Shown here one piece after another: positions 1 through 8,057 of a stretch of DNA of 64,000 nt (position 1 is the first letter of the stretch; the number at the start of each line of letters is the position of its first letter). The translations under genes were made by a program, and so were the position numbers. Origin of the DNA: Leptospira sp. WS58.C1 (GTDB lineage Bacteria > Spirochaetota > Leptospiria > Leptospirales > Leptospiraceae); the NCBI RefSeq assembly GCF_040833995.1, contig NZ_CP162137.1:2342501-2406500 (forward strand), read 5' to 3'. Below the pieces are notes generated by a model. That model had not been told where the DNA came from. It made no database searches and was given only the letters and a program-made list of their open reading frames with translations.

Positions 1-202
1 AGAAGTTTAGAACCGAAACCGGATCTACCGCGGTCCTTTTGTCCACAAGGTCCAGAATTGCCTTGTAAATCCTTCTGTTTGTATCTTGGTAAAAATCCTC
101 GGGAACGAGGGGAATATCGATTAGATTATCCGCTCCTTTAAGAAGCAGAAACCCGAGAAAAGATTTCTCGGATTCCAATTCAAACAAGGAGTCGGATTGC
201 AT
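1..202 (-). CDS. dnaB: Replicative DNA helicase DnaB, N-terminal part (cut by window edge)
   Basis: Reading leftwards from an ATG at 202, about 67 codons are visible before the window ends. They carry the features of the DnaB N-terminal domain: an early acidic helix followed by FLGFLLLKG, then PEDFYQ, NRRIYKAI and DPVSV. This domain forms the hexamer collar and contacts primase; the ATPase domain lies outside the window. The gene starts 12 bases after the rplI stop codon and ends the rpsF-ssb-rpsR-rplI cluster, a linkage common in bacteria. The identification rests on family resemblance plus this conserved position. Confidence 0.85.
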   Translation of the reverse strand, partial: MQSDSLFELESEKSFLGFLLLKGADNLIDIPLVPEDFYQDTNRRIYKAILDLVDKRTAVDPVSVLNF

Positions 203-214
203 TCTTGTTCCGGG

Positions 215-679
215 TTACGCTTCGGTAGAAACGACTTCCTCTTTCTTCACATGTACAGTGATAGTCGGGAGGATACCTTCTGCAAGACGCACTTTTAATT
301 TATAGGAACCTAGGTTACGGATAGGCTCTGGGAATTCGATCTTACGCTTGTCTACTTCGAATCCCGCGGTTTTTAACAAAGCTGCCACATCAGCAGGAGT
401 TACCGCTCCAAAAAGTTTATCCCCGCCTCCGGTTTTAACGGAAATTTCAAATTCTTTTCCGTTCAATCCGCTCGATACGGATTCCATATCTTTTTTGCGT
501 TTTTCCTTTTTGAGATCCGCAAGTTTCTTCTGGTGAAGAGCCATTTTGGTCTTTCCTTCGGAAGCTCTTACAGCGAGTCTTTGAGGGAAAAGAAAATTAC
601 GAGCGAAACCGTCGGCAACTTCCTTTACATCTCCCGCATCTCCTAAGTTAGAAACATCTTTTTGTAATATTACTCTCAT
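215..679 (-). CDS. rplI: 50S ribosomal protein L9
   Basis: L9 binds 23S rRNA domain V and extends from the 50S subunit. The 154-residue product has the family's length and shape: an N-terminal domain starting MRVILQKDV with the GDVKEVADGFARNFLFP signature, a long Lys-rich connecting helix (about residues 42-75), and a C-terminal domain with KLFGAVTPADVAALL. The start is preceded by a good ribosome binding site (AGGAG) and lies 10 bases from rpsR. It is part of the rpsF-ssb-rpsR-rplI-dnaB cluster, all read leftwards. Confidence 0.97.
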   Translation of the reverse strand: MRVILQKDVSNLGDAGDVKEVADGFARNFLFPQRLAVRASEGKTKMALHQKKLADLKKEKRKKDMESVSSGLNGKEFEISVKTGGGDKLFGAVTPADVAALLKTAGFEVDKRKIEFPEPIRNLGSYKLKVRLAEGILPTITVHVKKEEVVSTEA

Positions 680-689
680 TTGTTTCTCC

Positions 690-1004
690 TTAGTTTACTT
701 TGAACGGTAGAAGACCGATGCTGCGCGCCTTGCGGATTTCTCTTGCAAGGATCCTTTGATACTTTGCAGAAGTCCCGGTGATCCTTCTTGGAATGATCTT
801 ACCGCGGTTGGTAATGAATCTTTCCAAAAGTTCGGTGTTCTTATAATTGATCTGCTTAGCAAGTTCAGGGTCTGCTGTGAAACGGCAAACTTTCTTCTTG
901 TACTTGTTTTGTTTTTTTGGAGGGCGTCCTCCTTCTTGGTCTAGAGGTATGCCCTCAGCAGTCATTTCCTGCTTTAATTCTTCTTGTATTTCGTTATCTG
1001 ACAT
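690..1004 (-). CDS. rpsR: 30S ribosomal protein S18
   Basis: S18 binds 16S rRNA with S6 on the platform of the small subunit. The product is 104 residues, longer than the usual 75 or so because of an acidic then Lys-rich N-terminal extension of about 30 residues. The conserved core starts near KKVCRF and continues through [31 protein letters not shown] and a basic C-terminus. The gene sits between ssb and rplI, and its S6 partner gene is two genes upstream in the same operon. Confidence 0.97.
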   Translation of the reverse strand: MSDNEIQEELKQEMTAEGIPLDQEGGRPPKKQNKYKKKVCRFTADPELAKQINYKNTELLERFITNRGKIIPRRITGTSAKYQRILAREIRKARSIGLLPFKVN

Positions 1005-1018
1005 GATTGTTGTCCTCG

Positions 1019-1459
1019 TTAAAAAGGTATATCGTCGTCCATTCCCGGGCTTCCCATATCATCTTGTGCAGATGAATAAGAAGAAGCTCCGCTACTTGCG
1101 GATGAGCCGTACTCCCCGCCTCCATTCTCCCTAGCACCGCCTATCATCTGAAAATTTTCCACGACGATACGAATGCGGGAAGCCTTCTTGCCTTCCATGG
1201 TTTCCCAGGTATCCTGCTTCAGGCGTCCCTCGATCACGAGTTGTTTTCCTTTCTTGCAGTATTGCTGGATGATATCCGCGCCTTTTCCCCAAGCCTCGCA
1301 GTCGAAAAAATGAGTTTCCTCTTTTTTCTCTCCGCCGGTTACATACGTGCGACCGTTCGCTAAAGAAAAATTCACAAGGGAAGTCCCGTTTACGGTTTTA
1401 AATTCCGGATCACGGGTCAGGCGCCCAACAAGGGTCACCCGATTGATATCGTTAGCCAT
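1019..1459 (-). CDS. ssb: Single-stranded DNA-binding protein
   Basis: SSB coats single-stranded DNA in replication and repair. The 146-residue protein has an N-terminal OB fold ([14 protein letters not shown], then FFDCEAWGK and [12 protein letters not shown]) across residues 4-110. A Gly/Ser-rich linker follows, ending in the acidic tip DDDIPF that recruits partner proteins in this family. Its start overlaps the end of rpsF by 8 bases, so the two are probably translationally coupled. Position inside the S6-S18 operon is conserved across many bacteria. Confidence 0.97.
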   Translation of the reverse strand: MANDINRVTLVGRLTRDPEFKTVNGTSLVNFSLANGRTYVTGGEKKEETHFFDCEAWGKGADIIQQYCKKGKQLVIEGRLKQDTWETMEGKKASRIRIVVENFQMIGGARENGGGEYGSSASSGASSYSSAQDDMGSPGMDDDIPF

Positions 1460-1727
1460 TGAGGCGGACGATCATAGAGCGAAGTAAATTTTGGTTCAGA
1501 CCAAAGTCCCGCTCTACCTTTTCTAAGGCGGATTGTTCTGCATTCACTTTGAAGTGAGTGAATATTCCGTAGTCTTGGTGTTGGATCGGATGCCAAAGTT
1601 TTTTTTGACCCCAATCTTCTTCTGCGGTCACGTTGATGGAATGCTTCTTGAAGATCTCAAGGACTTCAGTTTTAGCAATATCCTTCGCGGTAGAACGCGT
1701 GATTGTAGTAATCTCGTAGTTTCTCAA
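1452..1727 (-). CDS. rpsF: 30S ribosomal protein S6
   Basis: S6 is a small ferredoxin-like ribosomal protein that binds S18. The 91-residue product begins MRNYEITTI, as is typical of S6, followed by a long helix, a Trp-rich beta strand (EDWGQKKLWHPIQ) and a C-terminal FGLNQNLLRSMIVR. It lacks the long acidic or glutamate tail seen in some enterobacterial S6 proteins. It is the first gene of the operon, with TTTTGAGAAACT and a GGAG ribosome site just before the ATG. Confidence 0.95.
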   Translation of the reverse strand: MRNYEITTITRSTAKDIAKTEVLEIFKKHSINVTAEEDWGQKKLWHPIQHQDYGIFTHFKVNAEQSALEKVERDFGLNQNLLRSMIVRLNG

Positions 1728-2043
1728 AAGTTTCTCCTATGGGAAATGCCCGTCTGCGTTGTTGCGGCGAGCAGAAGAACCGGATTTTGTCCTATTTTCG
1801 GCTTTAGGGGCAAGGGGTCAAGTGGAATAGAATTGGGCGTCTTAGCTCCCAAAAATGTGCTAAGGCGTAATTGGAATGAATATTCCAAAGTCTTTCTCTA
1901 TTTCTAATTTTCATCTTCTGAATGCATTCTTTGATTCTCCAAAACACGAAGGAATCTATTTTCTACCATATGACTCTATATTTCATGAATTTTGCTTGCG
2001 ATTTCATGAAGCTAAACCTACTATTTTCTGGGAGGTCCAGAAT
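1728..2043. other. Divergent intergenic region with an 18-base inverted repeat
   Basis: These 316 bases separate leftward rpsF from the rightward toxin-antitoxin pair and must hold promoters for both. The clear structure is an inverted repeat at 1871-1888, TTGGAAT-gaat-ATTCCAA, with 7-bp perfect arms. It could be an operator, but it lies about 155 bases before the antitoxin start. No convincing small gene is seen; an in-frame upstream extension of the antitoxin from 1876 lacks a ribosome site. Confidence 0.5.
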
Positions 2044-2322
2044 ATGGCAAACTTACAAGTCAGGGACATAGACGATAGGCTCTACGAAGCATTAAAAAGG
2101 AGAGCAGAAATGGAACACAGATCCATAAGCCAAGAAGTAGTTCTTATGATCGAAAACTATCTAGCACATGACAATAAAGAATCGGAACGTAAGACCTTAG
2201 GTTTCTTAGAGCTATCAGGTTCCTGGATGGATGATAGAAGTCCCGACCAGATCGTTCAAGAAATACGTTCCTCTAGAACCAAGAACACCTTAGGAAAGGA
2301 TGCAGATGAGCTATTTGATTGA
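2044..2322 (+). CDS. VapB/FitA-type ribbon-helix-helix antitoxin
   Basis: This 92-residue protein starts MANLQVRDIDDRLYEALKRRA, a typical ribbon-helix-helix DNA-binding unit of the FitA/VapB group (strand NLQVRDID, two helices up to residue 45). The acidic C-terminal half would wrap around the toxin. I chose the ATG at 2044 because a strong GGAGG lies at 2031-2035, although the frame stays open upstream to 1876. The gene overlaps the toxin start by 17 bases. Such antitoxins neutralise the PIN toxin and normally repress their own promoter; that role here is inferred. Confidence 0.85.
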   Translation: MANLQVRDIDDRLYEALKRRAEMEHRSISQEVVLMIENYLAHDNKESERKTLGFLELSGSWMDDRSPDQIVQEIRSSRTKNTLGKDADELFD

Positions 2323-2710
2323 TACGGATATCATCATTTATAGCTTAAAGGAAGATCCGATTGTTCGGCAAAGTTTTTTGAACCGCAAAAACTCCATCAA
2401 ATCGATCTCTGTAATCACCTATGGGGAATTGATTTTTGGAGCCCAGAAATCCTCCTATAAGGAAAAAAATCTAGCTACAGTTCGAAGGATTGCGGAACTT
2501 TTTCCGGTGATCCAATTGACCGAAGGAATCATGGAAACGTACGGAGAACTCAAAGCTATCCAACAGAAAAAAGGAAACTCCATAGAGGACTTTGACCTGC
2601 TCATCGGTTCCACAGCCTTGTATTTGAATTATTCCTTAGTTACGAATAACGAAAAACATTTCCAAAAAATTCCAGGACTGAGGATCGAAAACTGGGCCTA
2701 CCTAGCTTAG
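2306..2710 (+). CDS. vapC: VapC-type PIN-domain ribonuclease toxin
   Basis: The 134-residue product is a PIN domain. It opens MSYLIDTDIIIYSLK (first catalytic Asp), has VITYGELIFG (Glu), and near the end IEDFDLLIGSTAL with further acidic ligands and LVTNNEKHF. PIN toxins are Mg-dependent endoribonucleases cutting tRNA or rRNA. The ATG at 2306 is preferred over 2300 because GGAAAGG at 2293-2299 is better spaced for it. It overlaps the antitoxin gene by 17 bases and converges on the next gene with a 4-base overlap. All core acidic residues seem present, so it is probably active. Confidence 0.88.
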   Translation: MSYLIDTDIIIYSLKEDPIVRQSFLNRKNSIKSISVITYGELIFGAQKSSYKEKNLATVRRIAELFPVIQLTEGIMETYGELKAIQQKKGNSIEDFDLLIGSTALYLNYSLVTNNEKHFQKIPGLRIENWAYLA

Positions 2711-3927
2711 TCCAGTTCCACCCAACCTCTGTCTCCTTCGATCCGAACCCTAGTGCCCAGGTCTTGGGAAAGGACCGCGATTTCTTTTAAAAAATCCTGA
2801 GCTTCTTTTCCTTCTAAAGGTCTGACTAAATGGTCCTCGTTTTGGAATTTTCCGAAAATAGGAACAAGCTCAATATTGATCAATTTATTTCTTTTGATAT
2901 GGAGTATTACGATTAAGTTATGATTTAAGTAGGCGTTCCTACTTCCGAAGATCAGATTTCCCAAAGAATAGAATACGATCGTATTTCCTATTTTTTCGAT
3001 ACCTTGAGGAATATGCGGATGATGCCCTACGATAATATCCAATCCCCCGTCGGCCAAGGTCTTTGCGATCTTTCTCTGCTCGATCGTCGGAAAAGGAGAA
3101 TATTCCACTCCCCAATGGAGAGAAAGTATCCTAAATTGTTTTCCGGGAGAAACAGGTTTCGATTTTTTATCTCCTTTAGAATTTTTAGATCCGTTCCGCA
3201 CTGAATTCGGTTGGGATTTTTCTAGCTGGAACTTTTTCAAGATCAGCTCCGGATCCAAAGGCATAACACCTGGGCTTTGACCGGCGTAATGGGATCTACC
3301 TTCCGCTACATTAGTGGCGGAATAAATTCTGAGATTCGTATCCTTCCCTTCCCAAATCCAAGGACGAAACGCGAATTCTAAATTTTTTCCGGCCCCAATA
3401 GAAGCGATTTTTCTTTCCCCTAAAAATTTAAGAGTTTCTTCCAAACCTTCAGGACCATGATCCATTGCGTGATTATTCCCAAGGGAAACAAGATCCACTC
3501 CTAAAAAGCTCATACTTTCCAGATCGGATTCTTTTGCTTGGAAGACGTAAGCCTTGCCATGGTCCCAACTTTTTTCGGAAACCACCGGTGTTTCTAAATT
3601 TAAAATTCTTAGGTCTGCACTTTCAAAAACGGATTTTAAACCTTTTACCGGAGCCAATTCTCCTTTCGCCTTGATCGTGTCCCGGATCCCCCAGTTAAAC
3701 ATCACATCCCCGCCTATGAGGACTTTTACTATTTCGGGATCTTCTTCTTTTCCGAAAAATTTTCCTATTCGGGTTTCGATCGTATCTACGATGTTTGATT
3801 GTATTTCAGGAGGTTTTTCGGAGCCGGAAGGACTTTCCGGAACTCCTGCACAGTAAAGCGAGAGTAAAAACGGAATACGGAAAAGGACCCGAATCGAGAG
3901 AACGAAGTGTTTTCGAAAAAACCGCAT
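2707..3927 (-). CDS. CapA/PgsA-family metallophosphatase lipoprotein
   Basis: The 406-residue product belongs to the CapA (poly-gamma-glutamate synthesis) branch of calcineurin-like phosphoesterases. Visible metal-site blocks in order are GGDVMFN, LNLETP, LGNNHAMDHG, LHWGVEY, GHHPHIPQG and YSLGNLIFG. The N-terminus is basic and hydrophobic and ends in LSLYCAG, a plausible spirochaetal lipobox, so the enzyme probably faces the periplasm as a lipoprotein. No capsule biosynthesis genes are adjacent, so polyglutamate synthesis is not implied. A Lys/Ser-rich insertion lies near residues 235-265. Confidence 0.85.
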   Translation of the reverse strand: MRFFRKHFVLSIRVLFRIPFLLSLYCAGVPESPSGSEKPPEIQSNIVDTIETRIGKFFGKEEDPEIVKVLIGGDVMFNWGIRDTIKAKGELAPVKGLKSVFESADLRILNLETPVVSEKSWDHGKAYVFQAKESDLESMSFLGVDLVSLGNNHAMDHGPEGLEETLKFLGERKIASIGAGKNLEFAFRPWIWEGKDTNLRIYSATNVAEGRSHYAGQSPGVMPLDPELILKKFQLEKSQPNSVRNGSKNSKGDKKSKPVSPGKQFRILSLHWGVEYSPFPTIEQRKIAKTLADGGLDIIVGHHPHIPQGIEKIGNTIVFYSLGNLIFGSRNAYLNHNLIVILHIKRNKLINIELVPIFGKFQNEDHLVRPLEGKEAQDFLKEIAVLSQDLGTRVRIEGDRGWVELD

Positions 3928-4082
3928 CTTTCCAGACAGTTTTTAGATATGTTTTTATTTAGGAAATAAATAATAAAAAAGAAAGAAAACTTTCAAGGTG
4001 TAGAACGGATAAAAATCCTAAGACAAAATAGTAAATATTTGATCCGAATTCGGAACATTTTACGGGTACTTTTTAAGATCTA

Positions 4083-5489
4083 TTATTTGAAAATTAAAAA
4101 TCCAAAAAGGACCAAAACAAGTCCCAAGATCCCTATCTTCACCCCGACTCCGGCCATGTCCTTGATCTCAAAACCTCCCACTGCGTAGGCAACGGCATTC
4201 GGAGGAGTGGAGACAGGTAAGGACATTGCCAAAGAAGCGCCTAACGCAGACCCTAAAACCAATTGAATCGTATAGGATTCATTTCCGGGAAGTAACAAAT
4301 TGGCAACCGGAAGCGCTAAAGGAACCAGAAGATTTGCGGTAGCGGTATTGGATAGGAATGTGGAAAGAAAAAGCCCGACAGAGAAGAAGATCCCCAATAC
4401 CCAAAGACTTTCTCCAGGTCCGGCTTGATTGCCGATCAATTCCCCGAACCAAATCCCTGCTCCACTTTTTTCTATCCCGGTTCCGAGAGCAATCCCGCCG
4501 GCTACTAAGATCAACACATCCCATTCCAAAGATCGTAAATCATTGGTTTCTAATATTCCGAACGCGGTAAAAAGAAGGAGTGGGATTAGTGCCACTACCC
4601 CAGCCGGGATCCCATGAAAAGACTCTGTCAACCATAGAAACACCGTTGCCAAAAATCCGAACAAAACGAATCTCAATCTTTTTTCGGCCCCTTCTTCCGA
4701 GATTGTTTCGTAACGAAGAGAAAGACTTAAACCCTCACTCGCCGGAAAAGTCCGAAGAAGCCAAAACCAGGCCGCAAAAAGTAGAATGATCAAAAGTGGG
4801 ACCGCAACTAGCATCCAAGTCCCGAAAGAAATATATTCTCCGTATCCTTGGTTCTTTAAATTTGCAAATGCGATCACGTTCGGAGGGGAACCGATCGGAG
4901 TTCCGATCCCCCCTAAGTTCGCGGCAAACGGAATTCCGATCAATACCGCTTTTCTAAATTTTTCGTCCTTGTCCAAAACCATGAGCAAAGGAAATACCAA
5001 TGCGATCATCAAAGATGCAGTGGCGGTATTACTCATCCAAAGCGAGATAGTTGCGGTTATACACATTAGCCCGAGTAAAACATATTTAGGAGAAGTCCCA
5101 AAATAAGGAAGGACACGATTTGCCAACCAACGATCCACCCCTACTTTTACACAGGCCTTAGCTAAAGCAAAACTTCCCAAGAACAAGATCACTGCCGAAT
5201 CCGCAAGAGATGCCAAAAATACGCTCGGAGTGGTCGGTTTTCCCGGACCTGAATATTCTTTTAAAAATTCCCATTTACCCGGATTGGAAAAAAGAATGAT
5301 CTCGGAAAATATGATCAAAATAGAGGTCGCATGCCCAGGAATTATTTCAAAGATCCATAATCCTGCCGCGATCAGAAAAATAGAAAACATTCCAGCGACC
5401 GAAGGCGGAACATATCCGTAGAATGAAAATAGGATAGGAACAAAGGAAAGTAGTATGGAAAAAATAATGCCGACGTATTTTAACTTCAT
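4083..5489 (-). CDS. SLC13/DASS-family sodium-coupled anion transporter
   Basis: A 468-residue polytopic membrane protein with about 11-12 hydrophobic segments. It has the two SNTA motifs typical of the divalent anion:Na+ symporter family, at about residues 153-156 (WMSNTATASL) and about 385 (FLSNTATANL). Each is preceded by a helical hairpin, and GTPIGSPPN and VSTPPNAV resemble the family's substrate-binding loops. Substrates in the family are dicarboxylates, citrate, sulfate or phosphate; the sequence does not decide between them. It is separated from its neighbours by 155 and 39 bases. Confidence 0.85.
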   Translation of the reverse strand: MKLKYVGIIFSILLSFVPILFSFYGYVPPSVAGMFSIFLIAAGLWIFEIIPGHATSILIIFSEIILFSNPGKWEFLKEYSGPGKPTTPSVFLASLADSAVILFLGSFALAKACVKVGVDRWLANRVLPYFGTSPKYVLLGLMCITATISLWMSNTATASLMIALVFPLLMVLDKDEKFRKAVLIGIPFAANLGGIGTPIGSPPNVIAFANLKNQGYGEYISFGTWMLVAVPLLIILLFAAWFWLLRTFPASEGLSLSLRYETISEEGAEKRLRFVLFGFLATVFLWLTESFHGIPAGVVALIPLLLFTAFGILETNDLRSLEWDVLILVAGGIALGTGIEKSGAGIWFGELIGNQAGPGESLWVLGIFFSVGLFLSTFLSNTATANLLVPLALPVANLLLPGNESYTIQLVLGSALGASLAMSLPVSTPPNAVAYAVGGFEIKDMAGVGVKIGILGLVLVLFGFLIFK

Positions 5490-5528
5490 ATATATTCTAA
5501 ATAATTAATATTCAGGACCGGATCCGTT

Positions 5529-6392
5529 TTATTCGAAAATAATAGTCCTGTTCTGGAAGATCATAACCCTGTCTTCCAAAAGTAAACGTAAAGACTTGGA
5601 CAAAACCACCTTCTCCAGATCCCTCCCGTACAAGACCAGACGTTCCGGAGAATAACCATGGTCCACATGACAAACGTCTTGGACTAGGATCGGACCCTCG
5701 TCCAAATTTTCGGTCACAATATGAGCGGTTCCTCCTATAATCTTGACTCCGCGCTTATATGCTTGCTCGTACGGCTTTGCTCCTACGAATGCAGGCAAGA
5801 ACGAATGATGGATATTTAATATACGATGTTCCCATTTTTTTACGAATTCCGGAGTGAGTATCCTCATATATTTCGCAAGTACGATCCAATCCGGTTGAAG
5901 TCTCTTTAAATAAGAATCCAATTCTTTTTCATGTTCTTCTCGACTAACTGCTTCGCTGGAAATATGATAAAATGGAAGTTTAAAGTCCCGGACCAGATCT
6001 CCTAAAATTTCGTGATTGGAGACCACACCCAAAAGTTCCATGGGTAATTCCCCGTATCTCCAGCGTAGAAGAATATCCCCCAAACAATGAGGCTCTTTCG
6101 TGGCAAGTAAAACCACTTTAGGAAGTTTAGGATTAGATAGAGTAAGTTCCGAATCTTTCGGAAGTATTTTTGCAAGTTCGGAGAGTAACCCCTCTTCTTG
6201 ATTGCTGTCCTCGAGAGAGTATTCCGTTCTCATAAAAAATACTTTTTCCAGCGGCTCTACGAATTCCTGGTTTCCGACAATATTGGCTCCAATATTTGCC
6301 AAAAATCCCGTGATCCTATGGATCAACCCCGCCTCGTCTTTACAGCGGATCAAAAGTACTCTATTTTTTTTCAGAATGGGCTCCGAGTTCAA
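5529..6392 (-). CDS. purU: Formyltetrahydrofolate deformylase
   Basis: PurU hydrolyses 10-formyltetrahydrofolate to formate and tetrahydrofolate, balancing one-carbon pools and feeding formate-dependent purine synthesis. The 287-residue protein has an N-terminal ACT domain (about residues 11-90, RVLLIRCKDEAGLIHRITGFL) and a PurN-like formyltransferase domain. The latter carries NIHHSFLPAFVGAKPY and the catalytic Asp region HIVTENLDEGPIL. Length and order match the family. Confidence 0.93.
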   Translation of the reverse strand: MNSEPILKKNRVLLIRCKDEAGLIHRITGFLANIGANIVGNQEFVEPLEKVFFMRTEYSLEDSNQEEGLLSELAKILPKDSELTLSNPKLPKVVLLATKEPHCLGDILLRWRYGELPMELLGVVSNHEILGDLVRDFKLPFYHISSEAVSREEHEKELDSYLKRLQPDWIVLAKYMRILTPEFVKKWEHRILNIHHSFLPAFVGAKPYEQAYKRGVKIIGGTAHIVTENLDEGPILVQDVCHVDHGYSPERLVLYGRDLEKVVLSKSLRLLLEDRVMIFQNRTIIFE

Positions 6393-6552
6393 AATTTCTC
6401 CTTTCCGGATCGAAAGAATCGTCTAGGACGTCTAAAACTTCGGCTAATCTTTCTTCCAAACCGGAAAAGGAATATCTTCTTTTTTCCTCTAAGAATGCTG
6501 TTTTGGACCAAAATTGCCCTGGGCTTTAAGGAGAAAGGCCCTTCCCCCCCCA

Positions 6553-6579
6553 TTAGCACTCAGGATAAAAAAGTGCTAA
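6553..6579. promoter_or_regulatory. CIRCE operator 1 (HrcA binding site)
   Basis: The sequence is TTAGCACTC, 9 bases, AAGTGCTAA. It matches the CIRCE consensus TTAGCACTC-N9-GAGTGCTAA at all but one position. CIRCE is bound by the heat-shock repressor HrcA. It lies about 80 bases before the first Hsp20 gene. Confidence 0.93.
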
Positions 6580-6613
6580 TTTTCCCAAAAAATAATTGAA
6601 ACTTTTTACGATT

Positions 6614-6640
6614 TTGGCACTCTATATATGTAAGTGCTAA
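6614..6640. promoter_or_regulatory. CIRCE operator 2 (HrcA binding site)
   Basis: A second CIRCE copy reads TTGGCACTC, 9 bases, AAGTGCTAA, with two mismatches to consensus. It ends 20 bases before the Hsp20 start codon. Its spacer TATATATGT may include the -10 region, so HrcA binding would block RNA polymerase. A possible -35 (TTGAAA) is at 6596-6601. Confidence 0.9.
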
Positions 6641-6659
6641 ATAAGCCCAGGAGGCAAAA

Positions 6660-7067
6660 ATGAGACACCCAAACTTTTTTAGCGAAGTAAGAAGAATTCA
6701 AAATAGATTCCATAATTTATTCGATCCAGTCTGGGAAGGCGGGCAAGTATATCCTGCGTTAAATGTTTATACGGACCAGGACAAGATCACCGTAACTGCC
6801 GAGGTTCCAGGCCTTTCTCCAGAAGATCTGGACATCACTGTGGCTCATAACCTTCTCACAATCTCAGGTGAATGGAAGGAATACACACAAGACAAACCTC
6901 GCAGGATAGAAAGAGCAAAAGGCAAATTCCAACGTAGACTGGAACTGCCGGTTGCAGTAGACTCCGAGAAGGTAGAGGCGACCGTAAAAGACGGAGTTTT
7001 AACCTTAGTTCTTCCAATTCTCGAGAGTGAAAAACCAAGAAAGATAAGGATCGAAGCAAAAGCTTAA
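6660..7067 (+). CDS. Small heat shock protein, Hsp20 family (first of pair)
   Basis: A 135-residue ATP-independent holdase of the alpha-crystallin family. An N-terminal arm of about 35 residues precedes the alpha-crystallin domain (YPALNVYTDQDKITVTAEVPGLSPEDLDITV through VKDGVLTLVLP), and a short tail ends in KIRIEAKA. The VPGLSPEDL and DGVLTL signatures are diagnostic. An AGGAGG site lies six bases before the ATG. It is the first gene of a two-gene operon behind two CIRCE boxes, so heat induction through HrcA is expected. Confidence 0.95.
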   Translation: MRHPNFFSEVRRIQNRFHNLFDPVWEGGQVYPALNVYTDQDKITVTAEVPGLSPEDLDITVAHNLLTISGEWKEYTQDKPRRIERAKGKFQRRLELPVAVDSEKVEATVKDGVLTLVLPILESEKPRKIRIEAKA

Positions 7068-7077
7068 GGAGAAAAAG

Positions 7078-7473
7078 ATGAGCATCTCAGAATTACTAAA
7101 AACAGAAGATAAAGCGGTCACAGAACAGGAAAAAACCCAAAGACCTAGACCGACCTTCACTCCTTCTACGGATCTATATTCGAATGAAGAGGCACATACG
7201 TTGGTCTTGGATCTTCCAGGCGTAAAGGAATCCGACCTGGAAATTTCCTTGGAGAAGGACGAGCTCAGAATCTCTGCGAAGACTAGCGTTTCCGAACCGA
7301 ATGGAAACTTAAGATATTCGGAATATGGGACCGGAGATTATAAAAGGACCTTCGTATTATCCGAACCCGTGGACGAAGATAAAATTTCTGCAGTCCTTCA
7401 AAACGGTGTTTTGAGGCTAAAACTGCCTAGAAAGAAACCTTTGAGCAAAAAGATAGAAGTAAAAACTCAATAA
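7078..7473 (+). CDS. Small heat shock protein, Hsp20 family (second of pair)
   Basis: A 131-residue paralogue of the preceding gene, 10 bases downstream behind a GGAG site. After a charged N-terminal arm of about 35 residues comes the alpha-crystallin domain: PSTDLYSNEEAHTLVLDLPGVKESDLEISLE, with YKRTFVLSEPVDEDKISA and NGVLRLKLPRKK. The C-terminus KKIEVKTQ carries an I-x-V motif that docks oligomers in this family. The pair resembles paired Hsp20 genes that co-assemble; co-assembly is inferred. A terminator follows directly. Confidence 0.94.
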   Translation: MSISELLKTEDKAVTEQEKTQRPRPTFTPSTDLYSNEEAHTLVLDLPGVKESDLEISLEKDELRISAKTSVSEPNGNLRYSEYGTGDYKRTFVLSEPVDEDKISAVLQNGVLRLKLPRKKPLSKKIEVKTQ

Positions 7474-7502
7474 TTGTTTTTCAGCAAATCCTTACTTGTC
7501 AG

Positions 7503-7530
7503 CCGGACTCTTTCAGTCCGGTTTTTTTTT
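7503..7530 (+). terminator. Rho-independent terminator of the hsp20 operon
   Basis: A 7-bp stem CCGGACT/AGTCCGG with a 5-base loop is followed by nine T residues. It lies 30 bases after the second Hsp20 stop codon and before the next plus-strand gene, so that gene is a separate unit. Confidence 0.93.
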
Positions 7531-7564
7531 GCCTCCATTCATCCGTTCGGTTTTCCTGGACTTT

Positions 7565-7906
7565 ATGAGGACTTTTTTATTACTCACATTCTCCAATTTA
7601 TTCATGACCTTTGCCTGGTACGGTCATTTAAAATTTTTCAAGGACTTCCCCATTTGGAAAACAATCCTGATCTCTTGGGCGATTGCGTTTTTGGAATATT
7701 GTCTCATGGTCCCGGCAAATCGTATTGGCTATGCGGAAGACGGTTTAAGCGGTTTCCAACTTAAGATATTACAAGAGGTGATCACGATCACAATTTTTGT
7801 GGGATTTGCGATTTTGGTGTTAAAAGAAAGAATGAAATGGAATCACGCAGTCAGCTTCTCCCTAGTAATCCTTGCAGTTGTATTCGCTTTTTATGATAAA
7901 GAATAA
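7565..7906 (+). CDS. DUF486-family small membrane protein (DMT-like)
   Basis: A 113-residue protein with four predicted membrane helices, resembling the DUF486 family, which is distantly related to small multidrug-resistance and DMT transporters. Typical blocks are TFAWYGHLKF, EYCLMVPANRIGY and LQEVITITIFVGFA. I start at the ATG at 7565; the frame is open further upstream but crosses the hsp20 terminator. Family members are described as hypothetical integral membrane proteins; no substrate can be assigned. Confidence 0.82.
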   Translation: MRTFLLLTFSNLFMTFAWYGHLKFFKDFPIWKTILISWAIAFLEYCLMVPANRIGYAEDGLSGFQLKILQEVITITIFVGFAILVLKERMKWNHAVSFSLVILAVVFAFYDKE

Positions 7907-7908
7907 TT

Positions 7909-7946
7909 GTTTCGCAGAGACGCCACCGAGAACACAGAAAATACTA
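7909..7946. repeat. Degenerate half copy of a dispersed intergenic repeat arm
   Basis: TTTCGCAGAGACGCCACCGA then GAACACAGAAAA resembles the left arm (TTCGCACAGAGA..ACTGAGAACACAGAG) of the larger repeats at 27327, 33204 and 56228. No right arm or TTGGAACTCCTACA core is present here. Confidence 0.45.
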
Positions 7947-8032
7947 TTCTATTTTATTAACAAACCGGAATAGAATCTATAGTCCGTCCCAAAACTTGGA
8001 CTAACTTTTAATACCTGACTTCAGGCTTCAAG

Positions 8033-8056
8033 AGCCTGGCCCTTTGGGGACAGGCT
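8033..8056. terminator. Hairpin between the DUF486 gene and the copper cluster
   Basis: AGCCTG-g-CCC-tttg-GGG-a-CAGGCT forms a 9-bp stem with one internal mismatch. It is followed on plus by TTTT and abuts the stop codon of the Sco1 gene on minus. It probably terminates transcription from the plus side and may also stabilise the end of the copper-cluster mRNA. Confidence 0.65.
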
Positions 8057-8057
8057 T

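Noticed and set aside
2707..3927. Capsule polyglutamate synthesis by the CapA-like protein
   Set aside because: No capB, capC or related ligase genes are nearby; only the phosphatase family is supported.
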